Source: Macrostomum hystrix (lineage: Eukaryota; Platyhelminthes; Macrostomidae). Taken from it: a DNA stretch of 64,000 nt. Where the stretch lies: assembly GCA_950097015.1 (NCBI GenBank), contig CATNEN010000007.1, positions 5,632,001 to 5,696,000 on the forward strand, in the 5' to 3' direction. Below, piece by piece: positions 48,166 through 60,275 of the stretch. The first letter of the stretch is position 1. Each line of letters opens with the position of its first letter. A program made the translations under genes and the position numbers. The notes under the pieces were generated by a model, which saw only the letters and a program-made list of their open reading frames with translations, did no database searches and was not told the DNA's origin.

Positions 48166-50965
48166 GAGCCGCAAGGACGGCAAGCCACGTGACACGGGAG
48201 GGTCAGCGTGTTCAAGGTTTGCAATGCAGCAGTTCCAGCTTCACTGCAGCTATAGCGACACTGAGCCCTCATAATTCAATCTCTTACGTGAACATTTTCA
48301 GCTTCACTCGTCAATGAAGAAGTCGCATTCTGCACGCAAAAGAATTGTTGCAGAGGGGCGGACAAGACACAACCTGAAAGGATTTAAAATCCCCCTCCTT
48401 GGCGCGGTCCGGACGAAGGACGCCGGGAGACAGAGAGACAGGGCCGCTCATTGTAAATCAACCAGGTGGGGCTGGGACGCCGCCGCCGCCGCTTCGCAAT
48501 CGAGCAGACAGGGGAGAAAGAAGTGGAGAGAGAAGGGGCTGTATGGGATAAAAGGGAGGCATGCAGAGAAGCTGGGCGGCTGCTGGGGAGCGGGCTGGGG
48601 GTGGGACGAAGATTGGGTGCGCGGCATGAGCTCGTAAATCTGGCACGAGGCGACTGTAAATTTTAAAAAGACCTTCCCGACTCCCACCCCGCTCATCGTC
48701 CCGCTCCCTAAGTCAAGCCTTTGAAACCTAGCGGTTGTGTATGGGTGGCCCGTGGCAACTGCACAGCAACTCAGCTGTCCAGCGGGACGGAGCCGACACT
48801 GAAGCAAGAATGCATCTACTTCTGCCCGACCTTCGGTTGGAAACTTGCGCGGATGTCGCGGATCGGGGAATCGGGATGGGGAGGCTGGGACGGGAGGGCA
48901 GCTGCCGGCTATTTCTGCTTCCTTCCGCTGAAGGCAAACAGGGGAACATGTGTGCGTGAGTGCTCCGCTGAGGGGGTTGACCGCTTCGCTTTTTCTTCTT
49001 CTGCACCCTCGTAGTGGCGGCAAGGATTCGAGCAAAGATTTATGACCGCAGGGCCGAGGCCCGAAGCCCCTTCTCGGTGTTTTTTTATCTCGCATCGCAT
49101 TTTGCCTGCATGGCCGGGGAGGCACCGGACTTTAAAAGGGAAGAATAATCAAGGGAGCGGCTGCGCGTCTCGGCGGGACCTGCCGCCTGTCTCAACTGCC
49201 CCCAGCAGCCTCCCGAATGCTGATAAGAGCTGCGAACTGGGGGTGACACCAGAGCAGCGAGACAGCGCATCATAATAAGTGGCGCTGTGATAAAACAGCT
49301 CCCTCCCTGCAGGTCTACATGTGCTCAAATCCCGACTCAAAGTTGGCCATTTTTTGTGCCGAATTTTAATCCCAATGGGGAGAGAGGGAGAGGAGCTTTG
49401 CAGCCTTCTAAAACATTTTCTAGTCCCCCTTTTTCTGAGAGTCACCAAATTCAAATTTCGATTTCAAGTAGGGCATTCCTCTGACTTCTGGGATTAATTT
49501 TTTGGGATCTCAAGTGAAAATGCTAATTTAAGGGGGATGACTTTAGTGGCCCAGTTTCGGGCCGAAATAATAAATCTGCTGCGAAGCACAAATTAGCGGC
49601 GGAGGCAATAAATTGATTCCCTTTATTCAGCAACATCAGGATATTAGAGGCTCAAAATTTTGTCCAAATCATTTTTCGCGAAGCATTCAAGCTTTTCAAG
49701 CTTTTAGGAAGAAAGTCAGACAGGAAAAATTACTAGGAAAAAATTTACAGGGGAGAAAGAGTTGGAGAGGGAGTAAAGGTGGGAGTTTAGAAAGAGTGGA
49801 AGGTGAAGAAAGAGGGTGATGTGAGAAAGAGTGTAAGGGGAAGAAAAGTAGAAGGGGAGAAAGGGGAGAAGGGGGAGAAAAAGTATAAGGGGGAGAAAGA
49901 GTATAAGGGGGAGAAAGAGTATAAAGGGGAGTAAGAGTAGAAGGGGAGAAAGAGTAGAATGGGAGTAAGAGTAGGAGGTGGAGAAAGAGTAGAAGGGGAG
50001 AAAGTGGAAAGAAGAGCAGGGAGAAAAATACGGAGTGAAAAAAAGTCTGGTGAAAAGGGGGGAAAAGCAGATTGAGGAAAAGGGGAGAAATCGGGCTTGA
50101 GAAGTAGACCATTCTGTCTTAGTGTCTGGCTGGTCGCGGCTGGTTTGGCGTCCTCAACCAAGGCGGAGGCTGTGAGTGTTGGGAGCCATGCAGGTCGCAG
50201 ATCGAATGTTAAACCGAGCCTCACCACCCATTAAGCCAGGCAAGCCATTCGCGGGGAGCAGCAGAGCGGAGCGGCTCGCAGACAATTTTATTTTTATTGC
50301 CTGCAGCCGAGGCGCCAGAGGGGAGAAGAATGGCGAGCAGTTTGTTGGGAAGGCCGTGCCGCCAATTAACCTGACTGCACCTATGCTTGCTGAGATCCCC
50401 ACGGATCGGGATTCAACACGTCGGACAATTATCCTAACAAGCGGAATACCCATGCGGTGGGGCCGAGTTGTAAAATGAGCTAAAAAGCAATGTCCCGCAT
50501 GCGCAGGACGGGCTGTGATGTGGGGATTGTGTCACCAGCCTGCGACCTTCGCTGCATGGGTGCGAACGGCACCTTGGTCATAAACGAGCTTGACCAAACT
50601 GGCAGGAAATAAAATCCCCAAATTGTGTCACTTTCTGTTTTTGGGGCCAACGCACACACCCAACGCGAGCATTGCACAGAGACTGCTTGGCTAAACTAGC
50701 TGAATTTTTCAATTGAATATGCATGTCAAACAGCTAGTTACGTGAGTGAATGCTGCACTCCTTCACAATGATCCTACTAAACGATGACAACAAGTAGTGA
50801 CGCAGCATGTCTAAATTGCGTCACTTGCTCAATTCTTGCCTTTTACAAGTCCGTGTCCAACTCACAATCTCAACTTCCTTACTCAGTGGAACTTAAGATG
50901 CAGACTTTCTTACCATATTTTTATGGTCATCCATTTTTATCTAAGCCATTTCGTACATCCCAGTC
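48166..50965. other. gene-free unique island with a purine-rich tract
   Basis: Higher-GC unique sequence at 48300-49300, then a purine-rich stretch at 49740-50090 of irregular GGGGAGAAAGAGTA units. Two GTCATAAA-type sites (49039, 50577). No gene recognised despite several open frames; none has a known motif. Confidence 0.4.
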
Positions 50966-51415
50966 CAACCCTTCTCTCCCAGTCCAACCCTTCTCTCCCA
51001 GTCCCACCCTTCTCTCCCAGTCCTACCCTTCTCTCCCAGTCCCACCCTTCTCTCCCAGTCCTACCCTTCTCTCCCAGTCCCACCCTTCTCTCCCAGTCCC
51101 ACCCTTCTCTCCCAGTCCCACCCTTCTCTCTCCCACCCTTCTCTCTCAGTCCCACCCTTCTCTCCCAGTCCCACCCTTCTCTCCCAGTCCCACCCTTCTC
51201 TCTCCCACCCTTCTCTCCCAGTCCTACCCTTCTCTCCCAGTCCCACCCTTCTCTCCCAGTCCTACTCTTCTCTCCCAGTCCCACCCTTCTCTCCCAGTCC
51301 CACCCTTCTCTCTCCCACCCTTCTCTCTCAGTCCCACCCTTCTCTCCCAGTCCCACCCTTCTCTCTCCCACCCTTCTCTCCCAGTCCTACCCTTCTCTCC
51401 CAGTCCTACCCTCCT
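50966..51415. repeat. minisatellite, 19-bp unit
   Basis: About 23 units of CCCAGTCCCACCCTTCTCT, with CCTACCC variants and a recurrent shortened unit lacking CCAGT. Confidence 0.95.
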
Positions 51416-51429
51416 CCCACCATTTTCCT

Positions 51430-51968
51430 TGTCTCCCAATTTCTCCTCCCACCAGTCCTAGTTTCTCCTCCCACCAGTCCCAGTTTCTCCTCCCACCAGT
51501 CCCCCAGTTTCTCATCCCACCAGTCCCAGTTTCTCCTCCCACCAGTCCCCCAGTTTCTCCTCCCACCAGTCCCAATTTCTCCTCCCACCAGTCCTAGTTT
51601 CTCCTCCCACCAGTCCCAGTTTCTCCTCCCACCAGTCCCCCAGTTTCTCATCCCACCAGTCCCAGTTTCTCCTCCCACCAGTCCCCCAGTTTCTCCTCCC
51701 ACCAGTCCCAGTTTCTCCTCCCACCAGTCCCCCAGTTTCTCCTCCCACCAGTCCCCCAGTTTCTCCTCCCACCAGTCCCAGTTTCTCCTCCCACCAGTCC
51801 CCCAGTTTCTCCTCCCACCAGTCCCAGTTTCTCCTCCCACCAGTCCCCCAGTTTCTCCTCCCACCAGTCCCCCAGTTTCTCCTCCCACCAGTCCGTTTCT
51901 CCTCCCACCAGTCCCAGTTTCTCCTCCCACCAGTCCCCCAGTTTCTCCTCCCGCCAGTCCCCCAGTCA
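51430..51968. repeat. minisatellite, 19-22-bp unit
   Basis: About 26 units of AGTTTCTCCTCCCACC followed by AGTCCC. Units differ by a 3-bp CCC insertion. The array directly follows the 19-bp array and shares CCCAGT with it, so the two may be related. Confidence 0.95.
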
Positions 51969-52594
51969 CATGAATATAAGAAACTGAAGTCAACAGACGC
52001 ACAAAGTCAATTTAGTCATCGGTCAGAAAAAAAGAAATTTAGCGAATAAATATGACACGTCACAAGACAAAAATCGATAGTATAAACAGTCAACAGCTAG
52101 AGAATTTATTTTCTTGCTCAGGTTTTAGTAGGGTCACAATTGGCCTTGATTTATCATCATGTTTGAGTGCAGTAAAACAATTGCTTTAGTGCGACAATTC
52201 AGAATGAATTAATTATTGGAATTATGATTTATGAAATCTAGTGTAGATCAAAACTATATTTTAATGCAGACGTGAAGTGTAGAAAAATGTTTTGAAAAAT
52301 TGTAGTACACATTTTTTTCTGAGCCTTGAGTAATCATTCTACTCAATTATCGACCTATCGTACTATAAGCGAAACTTCAAGAAACTTGCAATGCTAATCG
52401 GGATTAACAATGTCAGGCAGGAATGAAGGTTATTAAGGAAGTCGCTTGCCTAGGAACTAATGAGCATTTGGGAACAAGAGCTCAAAACCGACACGAAACA
52501 CTCATTTTGCTTTTTGGAGGTTACTAGTAGATTACTAGTAAAGTTAGTAAGTTAGTAATGAAAAACGTCAAAGTACCTAAATTATAAAGTTGGC
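51969..52594. other. AT-rich gene-free stretch
   Basis: Nothing recognised. Confidence 0.4.
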
Positions 52595-53370
52595 CTAAGG
52601 CAAGTGTACACTGGGGTGAGAGGGTCAGTTCTGAGGCGAGTGTACACTGGGGTGAGAGGGTCAGTTCTGAGGCGAGTGTACACTGGGGTGAGAGAGTCAG
52701 TTCTGAGGCGACCCCCTCACACTGGGGTGAGAGGGTCAGTTCTGAGGCGAGTGTACACTGGGGTGAGAGAGTCAGTTCTGAGGCGACCCCCTCACACTGG
52801 GGTGAGAGGGTCAGTTCTGAGGCGAGTGTACACTGGGGTGAGAGAGTCAGTTCTGAGGCGACCCCCTCACACTGGGGTGAGAGGGTTCTGAGGCGAGTGT
52901 ACACTGGGGTGAGAGAGTCAGTTCTGAGGCGACCCCCTCACACTGGGGTGAGAGGGTCAGTTCTGAGGTGAGTGTACACTGGGGTGAGAGGGTCAGTTCT
53001 GAGGTGACCCCCTCACACTGGGGTGAGAGAGTCAGTTCTGAGGCGACCCCCTCACACTGGGGTGAGAGGGTCAGTTCTGAGGTGAGTGTACACTGGGGTG
53101 AGAGGGTCAGTTCTGAGGTGAATGTACACTGGGGTGAGAGGGTCTGTTCTGAGGTGAATGTACACTGGGGTGAGAGGGTCAGTTCTGAGGCGAGTGTACA
53201 CTGGGGTGAGAGGGTTCTGAGGTGAATGTAGACTGGGGTGAGAGGGTCAGTTCTGAGGCAAGTGCACACTGGGGTGAGAGGGTCAGTTCTGAGGCGAGTG
53301 CACACTGGGGTGAGAGGGTGAGTTCTGAGGCGAGTGCACACTGGGGTGAGAGGGTCTGTTCTGTACACTG
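52595..53370. repeat. minisatellite, about 34-bp unit
   Basis: About 22 units of GTGTACACTGGGGTGAGAGG followed by GTCAGTTCTGAGGCGA. A second subtype has CCCCCTCACACTGGGG, and the two alternate in a regular pattern at 52690-52940. Confidence 0.95.
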
Positions 53371-54071
53371 GGACTTATTCAATTAAGGTTGAAAAAGTAC
53401 GCTCGCATAGGTACTTCAGTGTGGACTAATGCTAATTGTAAATAGCTCTAGATCTTGTAAAACTTCTAAAAGAAATTGACAGAAGCACTAATTAAACCAG
53501 AAAATTGCAGTTTATTTTTAACGATAATTTATTGCATCCAGAACATAGCCTTCTGCAGTTGATAGCAGTTCACTCAACAGAATAGAACAATATCCGTAAA
53601 TAGTCCTTAATCAGAGTACTGCTATATTGCAAGAAAGCAACAGAGCTAAACAAAAGAATTAATGTTAGTGCTCCGGAATAGCTAAGGGCAAAGCCATGGA
53701 AAAATACAAATGGAACTGAGAAATCTACTGGTACCTGCGCCTTGATTACTCAATAGAAAAATATTTCCGAACAGAAAAAAGGGCTATAAAAAACACGGTG
53801 ACATATCACATGCAGTTAAACATGTATATAACAGTCGCAAAACGCATCCTAATCACGCTACTAACAAGTAGGCCGATTGGCCTATTATAGACACAATAAA
53901 AATACCGGTGCTGGAAAAAATTGGTAGGACCTATTGGCGAATATGAATAGGAGAATAGATTAACAGAGTGGCAAGGAAAAGTGGCTACTTCGGAAAAATA
54001 AATTGGAGAACAAATAAACCTGTTTTAGGTTTCTGCGGAGCTAGTTCATATTTGAGGGCCTATCACTGAGT
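53371..54071. other. AT-rich gene-free stretch
   Basis: Nothing recognised. Confidence 0.4.
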
Positions 54072-54490
54072 AGCTGACCTAGGTCAAGTGACCTCTATAG
54101 ACCCCAGGTCAAGTGACCTCTATTAGACCCTAGGTCAAGTGACCTCTATAGACCCCAGGTCAAGTGACCTCTATAGACCCTAGGTCAAGTGACCTCTATA
54201 GACCCGAAGTCAAGTGACCTCTATTAGACCCCAGGTCAAGTGACCTCTATAGACCCCAGGTCAAGTGACCTCTATAGACCCTAGGTCAAGTGACCTCTAT
54301 TAGACCCCAGGTCAAGTGACCTCTATAGACCCTAGGTCAAGTGACCTCTATTAGACCCTAGGTCAAGTGACCACTATAAACCCGAGGACATGTGACCTGT
54401 ATAGACTCGGGGTCAAGTGACCTCTATAGACTCGGGGTCAAGTGACCTCTATAGACTCGGGGTCAAGTGACCTCTATAGACTCGGGGGAG
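54072..54490. repeat. minisatellite, 25-bp unit
   Basis: About 17 units of AGGTCAAGTGACCTCTATAG plus ACCCC. Each unit contains the near-palindrome GGTCAAGTGACC. Confidence 0.95.
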
Positions 54491-54854
54491 GGACATTTCC
54501 ACCGAAGCAAGTCATTTCTCTGCCACGTTAGCAAGGCAAAGTAATCATATAAACAGGCATGCACTTTCAAGACAGGCAGGCAAATATTATGCTAGATTGA
54601 ATATAAATATAATAAATCATCGCAGAATGACAATCGAGAATGCCGCATCAGGCTAGAGCGGAGCATTGCCGCACTGAATCAGACAATAAATAGGAAAATA
54701 GATAGACAACAAGTCAGACTTTAACAAGAAGCTTAAATCCAGCAACACACAGGCAAGGCTGCTGCAAATCACCTTTGGATAAGTGGGTGGCTGGTTAAAT
54801 ATGCCGCCACATGCGCTGGTAGTGGTAATGGTGGGGCACAAGAGACACTAGCAA

Positions 54855-55105
54855 ACTGGGTGCTTCAGCAGGTCATTACAGACTGGGTAGTTCGGGTTGG
54901 TCATTACAGACTGGGTAGTTCGGGTTGGTCATTACAGACTGGGTAGTTCGGGTTGGTCATTACAGACTGGGTAGTTCGGGTTGGTCATTACAGACTGGGT
55001 AGTTCGGGTTGGTCATTACAGACTGGGTAGTTCGGGTTGGTCATTACAGACTGGGTAGTTCGGGTTGGTCATTACAGACTCGGTAGTTCGGGTCGGTCAT
55101 TACGC
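54855..55105. repeat. minisatellite, 28-bp unit, 3' of VPS26
   Basis: Nine near-perfect units of CATTACAGACTGGGTAGTTC followed by GGGTTGGT. It ends about 150 bases past the VPS26 stop codon. Confidence 0.95.
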
Positions 55106-55250
55106 ATGGAGCCATTCAGTCGAGTCTCCGCAGTCAGCCACCATAATGAATTAGCCGTAACTCCAATCCAGTATTACTGATATCAGAACAATATAAAAAG
55201 ATCATCATTTCCTTTGTCAGCCACACTAACTAGTTGGACAAGAAGGCCAA

Positions 55251-58200
55251 CTAATGCTGAGCTGTGTCCTTGTCCACCTGCTCAGCCTCCGCCTCCTCTT
55301 CCTCATCGCCGGCTCCGTTCTCCTCGCCGTCCTCGCTGTCCGCTTCTCCTCGGTCGCCCCCGATCGGGCTGGCAGATTTGGGCGGCATGGCCGGGGACAC
55401 GTGGGTGGAGCCGGTCTCCAACTCGGGACTCTCCGGCTCCTGCTGCTGCTGCTTCTGGACTGGCCTTTGCTGCTGCTGCTGCGGCCCGCCAAACTGAGCG
55501 GTCCTGTGGTGAAAGATGCCACGCTCGATCATGTTGGAAGCGATCGGCCGGCGCTTCTTATCCGCCTTGCGGAACAGGGTGATCTCCTGAGGCGTGGGTG
55601 GCGGCCGATTGCAAATGAAATTAACGATTTCAGATATTGTCTACTCGTAGTAGCATAATCTGCAGATTGCTTTGAAAATTTTTTTGGGACCCAAATGAAA
55701 CTGGACTCAAATGACCCAAACTGGACTCAATTAAGTCAGACTCAAATGAGTTAGACTAGACTTAAATAACCTAAACTAGACTCAAATGAGCCAAAATATA
55801 CTCAAATTACCTAAACTGGACTCAAATGACCCTAACTAGAATCAAATGATCTAAACTGGACTCAAATGATCCAAACAAAACACAAATGATCCAAACTGGA
55901 CCCAAATGATCCAAACTGGACCCAAATGATCCAAACTGGACCCAAATGATCCAAACTGGACCCAAATGATCCAAACTGGACCCAAATGATCCAAACTGGA
56001 CTCAAATGACCCAAACTGGACTTAAATGACCCAAACTGGACTCAAATGACCCAAACTGGACTTAAATGATCCAATCTGGACCCAAATGATCCAAACTGGA
56101 CCCAAATGATCCAAACTGGACTTAAATGATCCAAACTGGACCCAAATGATCTAAACTGGACCCAAATGACCCAAACTGGACCCAAATGATCCAAACTGGA
56201 CCCAAATGATCCAATCTGGACCCAAATGATCCAAACTGGACCCAAATGATCCAAACTGGACTTAAATGATCCAAACTGGACCCAAATGATCTAAACTGGA
56301 CCCAAATGACCCAAACTGGACCCAAATGATCCAAACTGGACCCAAATGATCCAAACTGGACCCAAATGATCCAAACTGGACTCAAATGACCCAAACTGGA
56401 CTTAAATGATCCAAACTGGACCCAAATGATCCAAACTGGACCCAAATGACCCAAACTGGACTTAAATGATCTAAACTGGACCCAAATGATCCAAACTGGA
56501 CTTAAATGATCCAAACTGGACCCAAATGATCCAAACTGGACCCAAATGATCCAAACTGGACCCAAATGATCCAAACTGGACCCAAATGATCCAAATTGGA
56601 CTCAAATGACCCAAACTGGACTTAAATGATCCAAACTGGACCCAAATCATCCGAACTGGACCCAAATGATCCAAATTGGACTCAAATGACCCAAACTGGA
56701 CTTAAATGATCCAAACTGGACCCAAATGATCATTATAGGACCTAAATGACCTAACTGCCGGACTAAAATGACTTAAACCGGACTCGTATGAGTCAGAATA
56801 GACCCAAATGATCAAAACTGGACTCAAATGAATCAAAACGGATTTTAATGAGTCAGACTAGACTCAAATGACCAAAACTATACTAAAATGATCCAAACTA
56901 GACTCAAATAAACAAAACTGGACTCAAATGACTCATACTTGAACTAGAATCTGGGTCATTGACCCATTGACTAGAATGGATCGAAGGTAACCAACCTGCT
57001 GTTTAAAATAGCGCCTCTCCTCCTCGTCCACCAGCACCAGGTTGAGGTAGTACTTCACGGAGAACTTCTTGTTGATGTCCCGCATAGTTGGCGTCAGATC
57101 GTAGCCGCTCAGAAACAGGCGGATCGGAATGGACTCGCCGCGCACAGGGGCGCCGTCCATGATCTCGAACTTGGCCAGGGTCTCATTCTCGTTGAGCGAG
57201 TTTGGCCCGGAGCCGGCAATCTCGCGCTTGATGACCTGAATCTCCATGTGCTTGATCTTGATGCGGACTAGCAGGAAGTAGATCTTGCCCACTATCACAT
57301 CCTTGAGGTGATACTTGGACTTATTGTATTCGAACTCGATGTGCAAGCAGTCCTCGATGCCAACCTCCATCTTGATGCTGCTGTTCAGGTCCGGGTACTG
57401 GGCCAGGGTGTGGACACAGATGTCCTGTTCCTTCACCAGGTCGCTCAGCCGCTTCACCAGCGTGACTCGGAGGTAATACCTGGCAGGGCAAATCGAATTG
57501 GAAATTGGCCTGTGCAAAAACCAACACAAGGATCCATTGTCCACAATTATCCCTACACAAGGATCCATTGTACACAATTATCCCTACACAAGGATCCATT
57601 GTCTACAATTGTCCCTACACAAGGATCCATTGTCCACAATTATCCCTACACAAGGATCCATTGTACACAATTATCCCTACACAAGGATCCATTGTCTACA
57701 ATTGTCCCTACACAAGGATCCATTGTCCACAATTATCCCTACACAAGGATCCATTGTCCACAATTATCCCTACACAAGGATCCATTGTCCACAATTATCC
57801 CTACACAAGGATCCATTGTCCACAATTATCCCTACACAAGGATCCATTGTCCACAATTATCCCTACACAAGGATCCATTGTCCACAATTATCCCTACACA
57901 AGGATCCATTGTCCACAATTATCCCTACACAAGGATCCATTGTCCACAATTATCCCTACACAAGGATCCATTGTCCACAATTATCCCTACACAAGGATCC
58001 ATTGTCCACAATTATCCCTACACAAGGATCCATTGTCCACAATTATCCCTACACAAGGATCCATTGTCCACAATTATCCCTACACAAGGATCCATTGTCC
58101 ACAATTATCCCTACACAAGGATCCATTGTCCACAATTATCCCTACACAAGGATCCATTGTCCACAATTATCCCTACACAAGGATCCATTGTCCACAATTA

Positions 58201-60275
58201 TCCCTACACAAGGACACAACATAGCCTACGCGGCCCACCCACCTCAGCTTGACATTGCTGCCTGTGTAGCTCTCGTAGGGCTTCTCAACGTTGGTGAACT
58301 CAAAGTTATAACTGGCATTCTGAGTCAGAATGCCCGGCCTGGCCAATTCGCGCACCATGGAGACAAACTCGTGTCGGTTGCCGCGGTCGAAGTACAAATC
58401 TGCGTTGCGGTTCGTTGGATTTTACCTATTTTGCGATCTTTGCTTCACTTTATTTACTCGACATAGTGAATCGAGACCTTCTACCGACTCCACTCGAATG
58501 ATAGAGAAAATATATTTCTCTGCTCTTATTTAAGCAACTAGGGCATTATTTTCTACTCTCTGATTGGCCATTACCATATCTTTGTTCTGTCTCTGATTGG
58601 TCACTACGATTGTAACTGTATTCTCTCTGATTGGTCAATTCTACTTCAATAAATTTGTCTGACTCAATCTTACTCTTTTTGGTGCCTCATATCCACCAAC
58701 TTCGCTTCTGTTCAGTTCAGTTCCATTTGTTAACGCAAGTGTTTTACAAACTCTACAAAAGTTAACAAACTTAGAAAAGATGTTTTAACTAACTTACCAA
58801 TCTGTCCAATGAATTCAATTTTAATTCCGTGATGCTCTAGCTTGCCATTGGACTTCTTCATGACTACATTGACCTTGCCGGAGACTGTCTCGCCGTCATA
58901 GTACAGAGGAAATCTCTCCTTCCTGCCATCCTCGAGCTTCAGCTCGGCTGTCTTGCGGGTCTCGTGTCCATCCAACAGGATCTCAATCTCGGCGCTGAGG
59001 CCAAAGCCAAAAAAACTCTTTGAAAGAGGAATTGAGGAATAAGGAATGCCAGTTTATAGGGAATAATGCATTAAAAATATTTAAGTTGAACAATAAATGG
59101 ACTGAAAATTCATCATTGCACAGCACAAATTGTAAGACTTAACCTTGGCCCTTGGGCCTTGGCAATAACTATACTATTTTCTTTGACAACAATCAAAAAA
59201 TTTATAGTATAATATAGTATAAAATGATATAACATAAAGTTATATAAATTTGCAACCTTTCAAAGATAAGGTTAAAGGTTTTACTTCTAGGTCATGCTAA
59301 ATGAAACATATTTTCCATATTGATTTGGTACAATCGAAATACATTTTTTAATCTTATAGCTATGGCTATTTTTTTCTTTTAATCTTCTGGTATGCATAAC
59401 TGGTGTCTACTTGCCTTACATTTTATTCTTGGATGTATACTTAGTGCTCAAGGTTGGTACATAGCATGTGTAGCAGTAGTGACTAATAGTAACAGAAAGG
59501 TAGTTGACAAGAGAAAATTGCTTTTGTTTCACCGCCAATTTATCATTTTTAATAAATTATTTTGACTTTTAAGTGTGCAAAAGAATCATTTTTAGTATGC
59601 ACTCTTGCCTTGCAAATTTTTTCTGGTGTTCGCCCAGCATGGTCTAGACTATGGTCTTAGGCATAGATTAATTTGTTACTTTTATCAGAGATTATCAGAG
59701 CTAGCCTAGTCTAGCAGAAATTAGGCTAATAGGCCCTAATCAATGTTTTAGCAGGTACAATTAGGGCTAAAAATACACCAGTTAAGAAGCAAAATTAGGT
59801 AATGAATAAGGTATTGTTAATAAGCATTTTAAACATTTTGAAACAGGACTTTAACTATCAGTAAGTAAATTACAACTTTATATAATATATACTAATACAC
59901 TGACAACAGTATAAAACAGGGATTGCATTTAGAGACTATATTTTATATTTTACAAAAGAGACTTTTATATTTAAGTGTGCAACAAAAAAGGCACAACATT
60001 AAACTTGAACAATCAAAATATAAACAAACTTATATGAATATATTATTTATTTTACTAATAAAAATATTACAGCAAAAGCATTATGAACCATTTAACAAAA
60101 GGACTTGATTTTCTATGAGCCCATTAATTTTAAATGTGCTAGTAGGCCAGTTAGTCCGTCCAAATACTTAATTCAGTAAAATTGGGCCCTTTAATGCATA
60201 TAGCATAGGAATTGAGTTTATTATATTATGTGTCATATTATTAGTTATGTTTTATGTGGAGAATTTACTCACCAT
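55251..60275 (-). CDS. vps26: VPS26, retromer complex subunit
   Basis: Five coding exons on the minus strand: 60275-60273 (ATG only), 59017-58798, 58399-58243, 57479-56996, 55586-55251 (phases 0,1,2,0; 399 aa). VPS26 is an arrestin-like subunit of the retromer cargo-selection trimer with VPS35 and VPS29, acting in endosome-to-Golgi and endosome-to-surface recycling. Seen: SFFGFGLSAEIEILLDGHE at the N-terminus, YYDGETVSGKV, DRGNRHEF, YTGSNVKLRYYLRV, GKIYFLLVRIKIKHMEIQ, PIRLFLSGYDLTPTMRDINK, YYLNLVLVDEEERRYFKQQEI. The body is highly conserved. The C-terminal tail after RPIASNMIERG is longer than in human VPS26A (327 aa) and is Gln-rich, then acidic. Introns 3 and 4 are almost wholly minisatellite. 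Head-to-head with Ras. Confidence 0.95.
55690..56950. repeat. minisatellite, 20-bp unit, VPS26 intron 4
   Basis: Over 60 units of ATGATCCAAACTGGACCCAA, exact 20-bp phase in the centre (55900-56740) with diverged ends. GACC/GACT and ATGATCC/ATGACCC subtypes recur in blocks. It fills about 90 percent of the intron. Confidence 0.97.
57528..58215. repeat. minisatellite, 31-bp unit, VPS26 intron 3
   Basis: About 22 nearly identical units of ACAAGGATCCATTGTCCACA followed by ATTATCCCTAC. A three-unit block at 57540-57720 with GTACAC/GTCTAC variants is repeated twice; the rest is homogeneous. The long frames through it are artefacts. Confidence 0.97.
58420..58730 (+). repeat. VPS26 intron 2 insert-like block with CCAAT-type triplet
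   Basis: CTCTGATTGG occurs three times about 40-45 bases apart (58557-58640), followed by CAATAAA and TTTTTGGTGCC. This looks like part of an LTR (inverted CCAAT boxes, polyadenylation signal), but I found no ends or target duplication. Confidence 0.25.

Larger units (their letters stand above)
34889..50584. promoter_or_regulatory. cluster of Cdx-type sites (GTCATAAA) around the Cdx gene
   Basis: Exact GTCATAAA (either strand) at 34889-34896, 35113-35120, 38574-38581, 41319-41326, 43726-43733, 46950-46957, 49039-49046 and 50577-50584, plus GCCATAAA at 44632-44639. All fit the GYMATAAA consensus I know for Cdx/Caudal and are close to posterior-Hox sites. About 0.5 exact 8-mers would be expected in this span by chance. 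Autoregulation is an inference. Confidence 0.4.

Noticed and set aside
50784-52002. Pro/Ser-rich and Gly/Trp-rich frames of 140-250 codons on both strands
   Set aside because: Artefacts of the 19-bp and 19-22-bp arrays.
57308-58466. Frames of over 300 codons on the plus strand through VPS26 intron 3
   Set aside because: They are translations of the 31-bp array and of antisense VPS26 exons.
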